Notes under the pieces: generated by a model
The model's database searches: none
The model's input: only the letters and a program-made list of their open reading frames with translations
Told to the model about the DNA's origin: nothing
Made by a program: the position numbers and the translations under genes
Assembly: GCA_934358405.1 (NCBI GenBank)
Contig: CAKRKL010000025.1
Coordinates: 1 to 20,459 of the forward strand
DNA length: 20,459 nucleotides
Direction of reading: 5' to 3'
Source of the DNA: an uncultured Blautia sp.
GTDB lineage: Bacteria > Bacillota > Clostridia > Lachnospirales > Lachnospiraceae
Part shown: in pieces, positions 8,594 to 17,623 of the stretch
Numbering within the stretch: position 1 is the first letter of the stretch
How the letters are laid out: each line of letters starts with the position of its first letter

Positions 8594-9808
8594 ATGGTTA
8601 CTGTAAATCACAATTACCTGAAATTACCAGGAAGCTATCTTTTTTCCACTATTGGAAAAAAAGTGCGTGCATATAAAGAAGTAAATCCGGATAAAGAGGT
8701 GATCAGCCTTGGAATCGGAGATGTGACCCAGCCCCTTGTACCGGCTATTATTGAGGCTCTTCACAGTGCCGTTGACGAGATGGCACATGCAGAAACCTTC
8801 CACGGCTACGCTCCAGATCTTGGCTATGAATTTCTGAGAAATGCCATTGCGAAAAACGATTATCAGGACAGAGGCTGTGACATTAAGGCTGATGAGATTT
8901 TTGTTTCTGATGGTGCCAAAAGTGATTCCGGGAACATTCAGGAAATTTTCGGAACAGACAATAAAGTGGCTGTGTGCGATCCTGTTTACCCGGTGTATGT
9001 GGATACAAATGTAATGGCTGGGCGCACAGGAGAGTATAATACTGCCCGTGAGAATTTTGACGGCGTAATTTACATGCCCTGCAGCAAGGAAAACGGATTT
9101 TTACCGGAGCTTCCAAAGGAAGTGCCGGATCTGATCTATCTTTGCTTCCCGAACAATCCCACAGGCTCTGCCATCACAAGGGATGAGCTGCAGAAATGGG
9201 TGGATTATGCAAACAAAAACGGCTGCGTGATCATCTATGATGCTGCTTACGAGGCGTATATTTCCCAGGACAATGTGCCTCACAGCATTTATGAGTGTGA
9301 AGGTGCAAGAACCTGTGCCATTGAGCTTCGCAGCTTTTCCAAGAATGCAGGCTTTACAGGAGTTCGTCTTGGCTTTACCGTAATTCCGGATGAGCTTGTA
9401 AGAGATGGTGTTTCCCTTCACAGTCTCTGGGCAAGACGTCACGGTACCAAATTTAACGGAGCTCCTTACATTGTGCAAAAAGCAGGGGAAGCCGTTTATT
9501 CTGAGGCTGGAAAGGCACAGCTGAAGGAGCAGGTTGGCTATTATATGCGAAATGCAAAGCTGATCCACGATGAACTGGAAAAGGCAGGATTTTCTGTTTC
9601 AGGGGGTGTGAATGCGCCGTATATCTGGCTGGAAACTCCGGACAAAATGACCTCCTGGCAGTTTTTTGACTATCTTCTGAAGGAGGCAAATGTGGTTGGT
9701 ACCCCAGGCTCCGGCTTTGGCGCTCACGGAGAGGGCTTTTTCCGTTTGACTGCCTTTGGCACTTATGAGAATACACGGAAAGCCATTGACAGAATTAAGC
9801 GTTTGTAA
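8594..9808 (+). CDS. dapL: LL-diaminopimelate aminotransferase
   Basis: 404 residues, close to the usual ~410 of DapL. ATG 8594 is chosen for GGAGGATTATCAA just before it; the open frame upstream overlaps gatB. PLP fold type I aminotransferase: [14 protein letters not shown] places the Schiff-base lysine at K250, [10 protein letters not shown] is the Asn that binds the pyridine ring (about 182-191), and [11 protein letters not shown] near the N-terminus is characteristic of DapL. It converts tetrahydrodipicolinate directly to LL-diaminopimelate with glutamate as amino donor, supplying lysine and peptidoglycan. It lies 22 nt after gatB and is the last gene before a strong hairpin. Its presence implies the DapL branch of lysine synthesis, common in Lachnospiraceae. 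Confidence 0.93.
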   Translation: MVTVNHNYLKLPGSYLFSTIGKKVRAYKEVNPDKEVISLGIGDVTQPLVPAIIEALHSAVDEMAHAETFHGYAPDLGYEFLRNAIAKNDYQDRGCDIKADEIFVSDGAKSDSGNIQEIFGTDNKVAVCDPVYPVYVDTNVMAGRTGEYNTARENFDGVIYMPCSKENGFLPELPKEVPDLIYLCFPNNPTGSAITRDELQKWVDYANKNGCVIIYDAAYEAYISQDNVPHSIYECEGARTCAIELRSFSKNAGFTGVRLGFTVIPDELVRDGVSLHSLWARRHGTKFNGAPYIVQKAGEAVYSEAGKAQLKEQVGYYMRNAKLIHDELEKAGFSVSGGVNAPYIWLETPDKMTSWQFFDYLLKEANVVGTPGSGFGAHGEGFFRLTAFGTYENTRKAIDRIKRL

Positions 9809-9822
9809 TTATAATTGAATAG

Positions 9823-9877
9823 AGCTAAAACAGGGCGTATCTCTGGCTTAGGCTGGGGATGCGCCCTGTTTTATTAA
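9823..9877 (+). terminator. Long intrinsic terminator after dapL
   Basis: AAAACAGGGCG (9827-9837) pairs exactly with CGCCCTGTTTT (9862-9872), and pairing continues inward through GUAUCUC/GGGGAUG with wobbles to a loop around 9848-9851, about 21 bp in all. The descending arm ends in TTTTATT. It should end the glnA-to-dapL transcript. It is only 23 nt before the next ribosome site, leaving no room for a promoter between it and the cupin gene. Confidence 0.88.
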
Positions 9878-9900
9878 CAGAACAAAGGAGGAAAATGACG

Positions 9901-10230
9901 ATGAAGATCAGTCGTGTTGAGCATATGTGTGAAGGTAACGGACATGTGATTATTAAGGAGCTGCTTGACGAGAAGCAGCTGAATGGTAAATGCGGGCTTT
10001 ATGCACAGGTAACTCTGGAACCTGGATGCTCTCTTGGTTTTCATATGCATTATGGCGAGAGCGAAACCTACTATATCCTCACCGGAGAGGGCGAGTATAA
10101 TGACAATGGCACTTCCTGGAGACATGTGACGGCGGGAGATATTACATTTACACCGGATGGAAGAGGCCATGGTCTTGCGAATACAGGAAATACAGATTTA
10201 GTGTTTATGGCACTGATTATTAAAGATTGA
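9901..10230 (+). CDS. Single-domain cupin protein
   Basis: 109 residues from ATG 9901, chosen over ATG 9895 because AGGAGG (9886-9891) is 9 nt from the former and only 3 nt from the latter. It is a small beta-barrel cupin: motif 1 has the metal ligands in GFHMHYGESETYYILTGEG (two His and Glu), and motif 2 is GDITFTPDGRGHGLAN with its His. The exact reaction cannot be told from sequence; small stand-alone cupins of this type include isomerases, sensors and sugar or amino-acid binding proteins. It is followed after 17 nt by an aminopeptidase, so it probably belongs to the 9901-13513 gene row. No signal peptide is seen, so it is cytoplasmic. Confidence 0.85.
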   Translation: MKISRVEHMCEGNGHVIIKELLDEKQLNGKCGLYAQVTLEPGCSLGFHMHYGESETYYILTGEGEYNDNGTSWRHVTAGDITFTPDGRGHGLANTGNTDLVFMALIIKD

Positions 10231-10247
10231 TATGAGGTTACTTTGAA

Positions 10248-11510
10248 ATGAACAGTACAGCAGAAAAATTACTTACATTTATTAAAGAAAGTCCTACTGC
10301 ATTCCAGGCAGTGGAAATGATGAAGAAGAGATTTACCGAGAACGGATTTACTGAGCTTAAGGAGGATGAGCACTGGGAGCTTGTAAAGGGCGGCAGATAT
10401 TTTGTAACCCGGAATCATTCTGCAATGATCGCATTCACACTGCCGGAAGCTGCAAGTGATGTATTCCATATCATTGCCAGCCACAGCGATTCCCCTTCCC
10501 TTAAGATCAAAGAGAACCCGGAGATGGTGGAAAACGGTTATGTGAAGCTGAATGTGGAGCTTTATGGCGGTGCTCTTCTGGCACCATGGTTTGACAGACC
10601 TCTTTCCGTAGCCGGACGTGTGATCGTGAAGGAGAACGGACAGATTTGTGAGAAGCTGGTTACAGTAGATAAGGACATGCTGATGATCCCCAATCTTGCC
10701 ATTCATATGAACCGCGAAGCGAACAGCGGATATAAGTATAATGTACAGAAGGATATGCTTCCTGTTTACGGACTTGAGAGTGACAAGGGAACCTTCTTTG
10801 ATAAAGTGGCAGAGGCAGCAGGTGTTTCCAGGGATGACATTCTGGGACATGATCTTTTTTTGTATGACCGTATGCCGGGTACCGTCTGGGGCGGCGGGGA
10901 TGAGTTTATTTCTGCGCCGAGACTGGATGACCTGCAGTGTGCTTTTTCCTCTATGGAAGGCCTTATCGCAGGCAAAAACGAGAAAAGCATCTGTGTACAT
11001 ATGGTAATGGATAATGAGGAGGTAGGAAGCGGCTCCAAGCAGGGTGCAGCATCCACCTTCCTTCGTGATACCCTTCTTCGCATTAATCTGGGACTTGGCA
11101 GAAGCTATGAGGACTATCTAATCTCTCTTGCGAAGAGCTTTATGATCTCTGCAGATAATGCACATGCCATTCATCCAAACTATCCGGAGAAGGCTGATCC
11201 TGTGAACCGTCCTCATATTAACGGCGGAATTGCAGTGAAATATAATGCCAATCAGAAATACTGTACAGATGGTATTTCTGCTGCAATATTCAAGGAGCTT
11301 TGTAAAGAGGCAGGGGTTGCCTGCCAGGTTTATGTAAATCGTTCCGATGTGGCTGGCGGTTCAACACTTGGAAACATTTCCAATACCCAGGTTGCCTTAA
11401 ATACAGTAGATATCGGTCTGCCGCAGCTGGCAATGCATTCTTCCTATGAGACTGCAGGTGTGAAGGACACCTGTGATTTTGTGAAGCTTGCGGAGGTATT
11501 TTATGCCTGA
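10248..11510 (+). CDS. apeB: M18 family aspartyl-type aminopeptidase
   Basis: 420 residues, close to the family length (about 430). ATG 10248 has GAGG 10 nt upstream. Metal-binding residues of the M18 clan are visible: H79 and D81 in ASHSDSPSLK, D227/D228 in APRLDDLQ, E257/E258 in MDNEEVGSGS, and the DNAHAIHPNYPEKADP and MHSSYETAG regions for the remaining ligands. M18 enzymes are cytoplasmic di-zinc (or cobalt) aminopeptidases that release N-terminal residues, often acidic or neutral, from peptides. Its last 8 bases overlap the start of the next gene. It fits a peptide-salvage role with the M20 amidohydrolase two genes on. The symbol is by family similarity. Confidence 0.92.
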   Translation: MNSTAEKLLTFIKESPTAFQAVEMMKKRFTENGFTELKEDEHWELVKGGRYFVTRNHSAMIAFTLPEAASDVFHIIASHSDSPSLKIKENPEMVENGYVKLNVELYGGALLAPWFDRPLSVAGRVIVKENGQICEKLVTVDKDMLMIPNLAIHMNREANSGYKYNVQKDMLPVYGLESDKGTFFDKVAEAAGVSRDDILGHDLFLYDRMPGTVWGGGDEFISAPRLDDLQCAFSSMEGLIAGKNEKSICVHMVMDNEEVGSGSKQGAASTFLRDTLLRINLGLGRSYEDYLISLAKSFMISADNAHAIHPNYPEKADPVNRPHINGGIAVKYNANQKYCTDGISAAIFKELCKEAGVACQVYVNRSDVAGGSTLGNISNTQVALNTVDIGLPQLAMHSSYETAGVKDTCDFVKLAEVFYA

Positions 11511-12315
11511 AAACAAAAAAGCAGTTTTCTTTGATGCAGATGGAACCGTCTGTGATATGGAAAAGGGAACTCCCGCAAGTGCTGTGGAGGCAATTACAAA
11601 GCTGGTAAATAACGGTCATGAGGCATGGCTTTGCACAGGAAGAAGCAGGGCCTTTGTGCCGGATTATCTGGAGAAGGTTCCTTTTACAGGGATGATCACT
11701 GCATGTGGCTGTACCATTGAGAAGAATGGGGAACGTCTTTTTAACAAGGAGATGACTGCACAGCAGGCATGGCACTCTGTGGAGGTGCTGCGCAAATACG
11801 GCATGATTCCGGTTATGGAGGGTGCGGATTTCATGTATTATGATAAGGATGAATACCATACCGGAATAAACTGGTATGCAGATCTGATCACCAAGGCACT
11901 TGGAGACAAATGGCGTCCGATCAGAGGCTTTGAGCAGGAGCTTCATATTAATAAGATCAGCTCCAAAATCCTTCCCGGAAGTAATCCTGAGAAGGCATGT
12001 GAAGAGCTGGCAGATTATTATGATTTCATCGGTCATGTAGGAGAGGGGCTTGCAGGGGATACTATTGAAATGATCCCCAAGGGCTTTTCCAAGGCAGTGG
12101 GAATTGCTTCCGTGTGCCGCATCTTTAATATTGCCCATGAAGACACCATCGTATTCGGAGACAGCAACAATGATCTGTCTATGTTCGAATATGCAAAAAC
12201 CAGGGTTGCCATGGGAAATGCAGCCCCTGGGATCAAGGCTCTGGCCGACTATGTGACCAGTGATATTTTCCACTACGGAATCCGAAACGGATTAGAACAT
12301 CTGGGATTGATCTGA
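11503..12315 (+). CDS. HAD superfamily hydrolase, Cof type
   Basis: 270 residues. Start ATG 11503 is inside the end of the aminopeptidase gene (8-nt overlap) with GGAGG at 11492-11496. HAD motif I is FFDADGT (nucleophile D11, acid/base D13), motif II is the CTGRS threonine/serine, motif III is the Lys of KGFSKA, and motif IV is IVFGDSNNDLSMF. The cap between motifs II and III is of the C2 alpha/beta type seen in Cof/YbiV sugar and cofactor phosphatases. The substrate cannot be predicted. It lies in a tightly coupled row with the M18 and M20 genes. Confidence 0.9.
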   Translation: MPENKKAVFFDADGTVCDMEKGTPASAVEAITKLVNNGHEAWLCTGRSRAFVPDYLEKVPFTGMITACGCTIEKNGERLFNKEMTAQQAWHSVEVLRKYGMIPVMEGADFMYYDKDEYHTGINWYADLITKALGDKWRPIRGFEQELHINKISSKILPGSNPEKACEELADYYDFIGHVGEGLAGDTIEMIPKGFSKAVGIASVCRIFNIAHEDTIVFGDSNNDLSMFEYAKTRVAMGNAAPGIKALADYVTSDIFHYGIRNGLEHLGLI

Positions 12316-12316
12316 T

Positions 12317-13513
12317 ATGGAGAAAAATATAAATTATCCGTGTAAATTTAAAAAATATGAGAAAGAGCTTATAGAAATACGCCGTCATCTTCACAGACAC
12401 CCTGAGCTGGGGCTTCAGGAATTTGAGACCTCCGCTTTTATCCGAAGCTATCTGGAAAAGCTGGGCTACCGGCTGACTGGGGTAGAGCCTACCGGATGGA
12501 TCGCAGAGCATCCTTGTCAGGACACAGCCTGTTTTGCTGCCAAAAAGAGGGTGGTGCTAAGAGCAGAGATGGATGCGCTTCCCATACAGGAACAGACTGG
12601 GCTTTCTTATGCATCTGAGAGGGCCGGGGTCATGCATGCCTGCGGACATGACGGTATTGTAGCAGCTGCACTTATTCTGGCAAGGATTCTTGCAGAGGAG
12701 AGGGAGGCGTTTCCTGTGAAAATGCGCTTCCTTTTTGAGCCTGCGGAAGAAATCGGAGAGGGAGCAGGAAGAATGCTGGAAGCGGGTGCTCTTGACCCGA
12801 AGCCGGATGCTTTTCTTATGTTCCACTATGCTGTGGATGAGAGCTTTGGAATGGCAGTTCACAAAGGACAGGCCTCAGCTATGATCAATGGAATGGAGAT
12901 CCGTGTCCATGGAAAATCCAGCCACTGGTGCCAGGCGTCCCATGGAGTGGACAGCATTTATGCGGCATCTCTGGTGGTGCAGGCTTTTCATGACCTGAAT
13001 GAAAGCTATCAGGGAAAGGGCCCTTGTCTGGTGGGAATCGGAACTGTTCACGGTGGTGAGTATTCTAATATTATTGCAGATCTTGTGACTCTGAAGGGAA
13101 ATATCCGGGCAGCCTATGAGGAGGATTATAATGCACTGGATGAGAGAATACGGGGTGCTTTAAAAGAAATTGAGAAGCGCACCGGAACCAGGATTGAGAT
13201 GGAATATCCCAAGCCGGCAGTACTGCCCTTTGCCAATGATGATGAGCTTACTCATATTTGTGCTGCTGCCGGGAAAAAGGTGTTTGGGGAGCATTTTATT
13301 CTGGAAAACGAAGACCAGCTGTTTTTGTCAGGGGACAATGCATACCGGTATTTCCAGAGGGCAAAGGGACTTTTTGCGGTATTTCTCGGAGGAATACCGG
13401 GGAAGGCGTATCCCCTTCATCACCCGAGGTTTGAGATTGACGAGGCTGTACTTCCATATAGCCTGGAAGCTTTATATGAAATTCTTGTGGGAATTTCCGG
13501 CTGCTTTAAATAA
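12317..13513 (+). CDS. M20 family amidohydrolase (N-acyl amino acid hydrolase type)
   Basis: 398 residues, normal for M20D. ATG 12317 is 1 nt after the HAD stop, implying translational coupling. The N-terminus has RRHLHRHPELGLQEFET, and the metal ligands are C109 and H111 (MHACGHDG), E144/E145 (EPAEEIGEG), H170 (FHYAV) and H368/H369 (LHHPRFEIDE). A lid domain (about 185-295) carries VHGKSSHW. Members cleave amide bonds of N-acyl amino acids such as hippurate, IAA conjugates or N-acetyl-diaminopimelate. An N-acetyl-DAP deacetylase role is unlikely to be needed here because dapL is present. The 3' end overlaps the convergent permease gene by 8 bp, with no terminator between. Confidence 0.9.
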   Translation: MEKNINYPCKFKKYEKELIEIRRHLHRHPELGLQEFETSAFIRSYLEKLGYRLTGVEPTGWIAEHPCQDTACFAAKKRVVLRAEMDALPIQEQTGLSYASERAGVMHACGHDGIVAAALILARILAEEREAFPVKMRFLFEPAEEIGEGAGRMLEAGALDPKPDAFLMFHYAVDESFGMAVHKGQASAMINGMEIRVHGKSSHWCQASHGVDSIYAASLVVQAFHDLNESYQGKGPCLVGIGTVHGGEYSNIIADLVTLKGNIRAAYEEDYNALDERIRGALKEIEKRTGTRIEMEYPKPAVLPFANDDELTHICAAAGKKVFGEHFILENEDQLFLSGDNAYRYFQRAKGLFAVFLGGIPGKAYPLHHPRFEIDEAVLPYSLEALYEILVGISGCFK

Positions 13514-14450
13514 GACCCAGGCTTCTGCAGATAAACAGCCATCCTGTTAATGTGAAAGAACTAAGCAAGGTGGTCAGCATGACCACGCTGGAAGAAAAGG
13601 ATCCCTCGTGTCCCATATTTTTTGCCATAATATAGCAGGTTACTGTGGTTGCAGAGCCAAGCATGATCAGGATGGAAACCAGCTTGTCATGGGTGAAGCC
13701 AAGATGGATGGCAATGGGAAGAAAGATGGCGCAAAAGCCAACCAGCTTCAGGAAGGTGCATGCGACCGTTGCCTTTGGCCTGGAAAATACCTTTCCGAAA
13801 TGAAGGGCACCGCCCATTGCCATAAGGCCAAGAGGAGTCGCGGTTTTCCCCAGATTGTTTACGGTATTGCAGACAACTGTGGGAAGCGGCAGGCGAAGCA
13901 CTGACCACACAAGCCCTGTAACAATTCCCAGGATGATGGGGTTGGTGACGATTCCTTTCAGGGTTTTGCAAATTACCTGACGGTTCATGCCATGGCTTCC
14001 TGGCTTCATAAAGGAAAGTACAGTAACTGCCATAATATTGTAAAGGGGCACGCTGGCAATGATCATGAGAGGCGCCATTCCCACATTTCCATAAAGATTC
14101 TGGATAATGGCCATTCCAAGGATGGCAGCGCTGCTGCGGTAAGAGGCCTGCACAAACTCGCCCTGAATATCCCTGGGCTTCAGAAGAAAAGAAAGCCCGA
14201 TGGAAATGGCAATGCTGCAAAAAGTGGCCGCAAAGCAGAAGGCTACCATTTTGGTATCCCACACCTGGTAGAAATCCGCTTCTGCTATGCTTAAAAACAG
14301 CATGGCAGGCAGGGCAACCTTAAATGCAAATTTATTCATCTGGGATACAAATGAATCATCATAAAGCCCGATCCTTCTGAAAAGATAGCCTAGCATTAAG
14401 GTTATAAAAATAGGGATAGTAGCATTCAGACAAAAAATCAAATTTTCCAT
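13506..14450 (-). CDS. AEC (auxin efflux carrier-like) family permease
   Basis: 314 residues from ATG at 14450. A GTG at 14462 is possible, but AAAGG on the minus strand sits about 10 nt before the ATG and directly on the GTG. It is a hydrophobic protein with roughly ten membrane segments, starting MENLIFCLNATIPIFITLMLGYLFRRIG and ending in a hydrophobic TLLSSFTLTGWLFICRSLG. The PLGLMAMGGAL segment after a short break is typical of the AEC/BASS-like fold. Relatives export or import small carboxylates (malate, malonate, auxin); substrate unknown. It is transcribed from its own consensus promoter, toward and into the 3' end of the M20 gene. Confidence 0.9.
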   Translation of the reverse strand: MENLIFCLNATIPIFITLMLGYLFRRIGLYDDSFVSQMNKFAFKVALPAMLFLSIAEADFYQVWDTKMVAFCFAATFCSIAISIGLSFLLKPRDIQGEFVQASYRSSAAILGMAIIQNLYGNVGMAPLMIIASVPLYNIMAVTVLSFMKPGSHGMNRQVICKTLKGIVTNPIILGIVTGLVWSVLRLPLPTVVCNTVNNLGKTATPLGLMAMGGALHFGKVFSRPKATVACTFLKLVGFCAIFLPIAIHLGFTHDKLVSILIMLGSATTVTCYIMAKNMGHEGSFSSSVVMLTTLLSSFTLTGWLFICRSLGLI

Positions 14451-14504
14451 AGTCAAAAACACCTTTCTGAAACTTCCGCAATAAAGCGGTAATAATCTTT
14501 TTTG

Positions 14505-14532
14505 ATTATAAACACTTTCCCATAATTGTCAA
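14505..14532 (-). promoter_or_regulatory. Consensus promoter of the AEC permease gene
   Basis: On the minus strand TTGACA (14532-14527) and TATAAT (14510-14505) with a 16-bp spacer. The start of transcription should be near 14498 with a leader of about 48 nt to ATG 14450. No comparably strong promoter is visible on the plus strand for the divergent phosphatase gene; TTGTTT/TAAGAT around 14536-14565 is a weak candidate. Confidence 0.85.
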
Positions 14533-14620
14533 ATTTTGTTTTCTGTGGTATCGTATGAATAAGATACAGGATCCTGGAATAGCCGCTTGACTAATAACAG
14601 GGGACGAATGGAGGAAAATT

Positions 14621-15700
14621 ATGAGATACGGTAAAATTCGCATAGAAGATGGCAACCTGATTTTTTTCAGGCATATGATACAGAACAATCTCCCGTGCAG
14701 GGACATTGTCTGGGCATATATCCATCGGGAAGGCGAAAATTCAGAAACTGCTGTAAAGCAGATGATTTCCAATTATCTTGTGATCATAACCAGAAGAAAG
14801 AAAAGATATCGCTTTGAAATGACAGAGCATGAGGCGCAGGATTGCCTCAGACTTTTGAAAATATTGAACCCGGATATGGCAACCGGTTTTCCAAGAGGCG
14901 GCAAACTGCCCCTTTTGAATTTGCCAAATACAAGGGATCTTGGTGCACTGGCAACAAGGGATGGCCGGCATATTATCCCTCATAAGCTCCTCAGAAGCGG
15001 AAATCTGTATCATGCTTCGCAGCAGGATCAACGAGTTCTGTTGGAGGATTATCGTCTGAAGGCGGTAATCGACCTTCGCGATCAGACTGAGAGGAAGGAG
15101 AAGCCGGATGCAGTGCTAAAGGGTGTGGAGTATTATTATATTCCTGTGATTGACGAGGAGACAGTGTCAGATATGCCAGGAAGCAGTCTTGGAATCCTGC
15201 AAAGAAATGAAATACTTCCGCAGATTTTGTCATACGATGGGGATATAGAAGCATTTATCGGAAAGCAATATGAGAACTTTGTAAAGGATCAGTATTCTGT
15301 GAAGCAGTGCGCCAGATTTATGGATGTTCTTTTTCATCATGAAAATGGAGCAGTGTTGTGGCATTGCAGTCTTGGAAAAGACAGGGCCGGGGTGATGACA
15401 GCTCTTCTTCTTTGTGTTCTCGGAGTGCACAGGGATGAGATCAGGGAGGATTACATGCGCTCCAATATCTGCCTTGCATCAGATCTGGATTACATGCTTC
15501 GCTATCTGGAAGCAAATAAGCTGGACAGCATTGCAAATGTCAGAAAAGTATCCGCTCTTTTTAAAGTGCGGGAAGAATATCTGGATCGTTTTTTTGGAGC
15601 TATTTGCTCCGAATACGGCAGGGTAGAGCGATTTTTGCGCAAAGGACTGTATCTGAATTCAAAGACTATTTCAGATTTGCAGAACAAATATCTGATCTGA
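14621..15700 (+). CDS. Tyrosine/lipid phosphatase-like protein with extra N-terminal domain
   Basis: 359 residues; GGAGG 6 nt before ATG 14621. Residues about 100-345 form a cysteine-phosphatase domain of the IphP/LipA (Y_phosphatase3) kind: NTRDLG at 103-108, LLRSG at 123-127, DLRDQTE at about 151-157, and the P-loop HCSLGKDRAG with nucleophile C249 and R255. HCxxGKDR enzymes dephosphorylate phosphotyrosine or phosphoinositides. Residues 1-90 form a separate unit (IRIEDGNLIFFRHMIQNN...YLVIITRRKKRYRFEM), with alternating strands and a final helix that could be a PH-like domain; I cannot assign it to a family. No signal peptide is seen, so it is probably cytoplasmic, whereas LipA-type relatives are secreted. 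It stands alone between the permease and ilvN. Confidence 0.82.
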   Translation: MRYGKIRIEDGNLIFFRHMIQNNLPCRDIVWAYIHREGENSETAVKQMISNYLVIITRRKKRYRFEMTEHEAQDCLRLLKILNPDMATGFPRGGKLPLLNLPNTRDLGALATRDGRHIIPHKLLRSGNLYHASQQDQRVLLEDYRLKAVIDLRDQTERKEKPDAVLKGVEYYYIPVIDEETVSDMPGSSLGILQRNEILPQILSYDGDIEAFIGKQYENFVKDQYSVKQCARFMDVLFHHENGAVLWHCSLGKDRAGVMTALLLCVLGVHRDEIREDYMRSNICLASDLDYMLRYLEANKLDSIANVRKVSALFKVREEYLDRFFGAICSEYGRVERFLRKGLYLNSKTISDLQNKYLI

Positions 15701-15735
15701 AAAACTTTAATGCGATAAAACATTAAACTTTTTTT
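15701..15735 (+). terminator. AT-rich hairpin with T run after phosphatase gene
   Basis: TTTAATG (15706-15712) pairs with CATTAAA (15721-15727), and after one mismatch AAAA pairs with TTTT at the base. Seven T residues (15729-15735) follow the mismatch. It is weak in GC but correctly placed directly behind the stop codon at 15698-15700 and ahead of the ilvN promoter. Confidence 0.55.
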
Positions 15736-15746
15736 GCTGTGTAGCA

Positions 15747-15774
15747 TTGACAAAATAAATTATATTGTTATAAT
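15747..15774 (+). promoter_or_regulatory. Consensus promoter of ilvN-ilvC
   Basis: TTGACA (15747-15752) and TATAAT (15769-15774) with a 16-bp spacer. The start site should be near 15782, giving a short leader of about 35 nt before ATG 15817, too short for a T-box or a peptide attenuator. A strong unregulated-looking promoter here suggests that control of ilvC may lie in the gap after ilvN. Confidence 0.88.
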
Positions 15775-15816
15775 GGTTAACATATCAATCTGAAGTACGA
15801 AAGCAGGATTATATTT

Positions 15817-16314
15817 ATGCAAAACAGGATTTTATCATTATTAGTTGACAACACTTCAGGCGTGCTTAGCCGGATCGCCGGTCTGTTCAGCCGTCGTGGT
15901 TATAATATTGACAGTATCACTGCTGGAGTTACAGCAGATGTGAATTACACCCGTATTACGGTGGTATGCAGTGGAGATGACGCCATTCTCGACCAGATCG
16001 TGAAGCAGCTTGCCAAGCTGGTGGATGTAAGGGATATCAAGGTTCTTGATCCGGCAGACAGCGTGGTTCGCGAGACGGTTCTTGTGAAGGTTGCGGCAGC
16101 ACCAGAGCAGCGGCAGGGAATTGTTTCCATTGCAGATATTTTCCGCGCTAAGGTCGTGGATGTGAGCAAGGATTCTCTGATTGTGGAGATGACAGGAAGC
16201 AAATCCAAGCTGGAGGCGTTTATTAATCTGATGGGAGACTATGAGATCCTGGAGCTGGCCAGAGCCGGTGTTATGGGTCTTGAGAGAGGCTCTCACGGAG
16301 TGAAGTATTTTTAG
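15817..16314 (+). CDS. ilvN: Acetolactate synthase small (regulatory) subunit
   Basis: 165 residues, standard for the IlvN/IlvH family. AGGA (15805-15808) precedes ATG 15817 by 8 nt. An ACT domain occupies about 1-75 (ILSLLVDNTSGVLSRIAGLFSRRGYNIDSI), binding valine for feedback inhibition. A second ACT-like C-terminal domain includes FRAKVVDVSKDSLIVEMTG. It activates and regulates the catalytic subunit IlvB. IlvB is not next to it in this window, which is less usual; it may be encoded beyond leuD or elsewhere. ilvC follows after 163 nt. Confidence 0.95.
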   Translation: MQNRILSLLVDNTSGVLSRIAGLFSRRGYNIDSITAGVTADVNYTRITVVCSGDDAILDQIVKQLAKLVDVRDIKVLDPADSVVRETVLVKVAAAPEQRQGIVSIADIFRAKVVDVSKDSLIVEMTGSKSKLEAFINLMGDYEILELARAGVMGLERGSHGVKYF

Positions 16315-17497
<1,183 letters not shown>

Positions 17498-17504
17498 TTA
17501 AAAT

Positions 17505-17533
17505 AAAAAATCCGGGGCGACCCGGATTTTTTT
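17505..17533. terminator. Bidirectional terminator between ilvC and lysR
   Basis: AAAAAATCCGGG (17505-17516) pairs with CCCGGATTTTTT (17521-17532) around a GCGA (GNRA) tetraloop at 17517-17520. Because the ascending arm starts with an A run, the same hairpin gives a T tail on the minus strand, so it can end both ilvC and the convergent lysR transcript. Confidence 0.92.
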
Positions 17534-17571
17534 ATGTAACAGAAGCTTTATGGTGTAATTTCCTGTTACAT
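17534..17571. repeat. Inverted repeat ATGTAACAG / CTGTTACAT
   Basis: Nine-base arms at 17534-17542 and 17563-17571 are perfectly complementary around a 20-nt loop. It lies right after the ilvC terminator and has no T run, so it is not a second terminator for ilvC. It may stabilise the lysR 3' end or be a protein site. Confidence 0.6.
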
Positions 17572-17590
17572 TCAAAACATTGCATCGGAT

Positions 17591-17616
17591 TTTTGACCTT
17601 TTGACCCTGGTATCAT
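17591..17616 (+). repeat. Truncated copy of the TTTGACCCTGGTATCAT element
   Basis: TTTGACCCTGGTATCAT at 17600-17616 is identical to 18699-18715; similarity extends left to TTTTGACC (17591), matching 18688-18695 with a 2-nt gap. The GGGGTCAAAA arm present in the other copy is absent here, so no hairpin forms. Both copies have the same orientation and flank lysR. Confidence 0.8.
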
Positions 17617-17623
17617 CATCAAA

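Noticed and set aside
11290..12273. 327-codon open frame on the minus strand
   Set aside because: Antisense shadow of the HAD gene and the 3' end of the M18 gene, low-complexity composition, no start signal.
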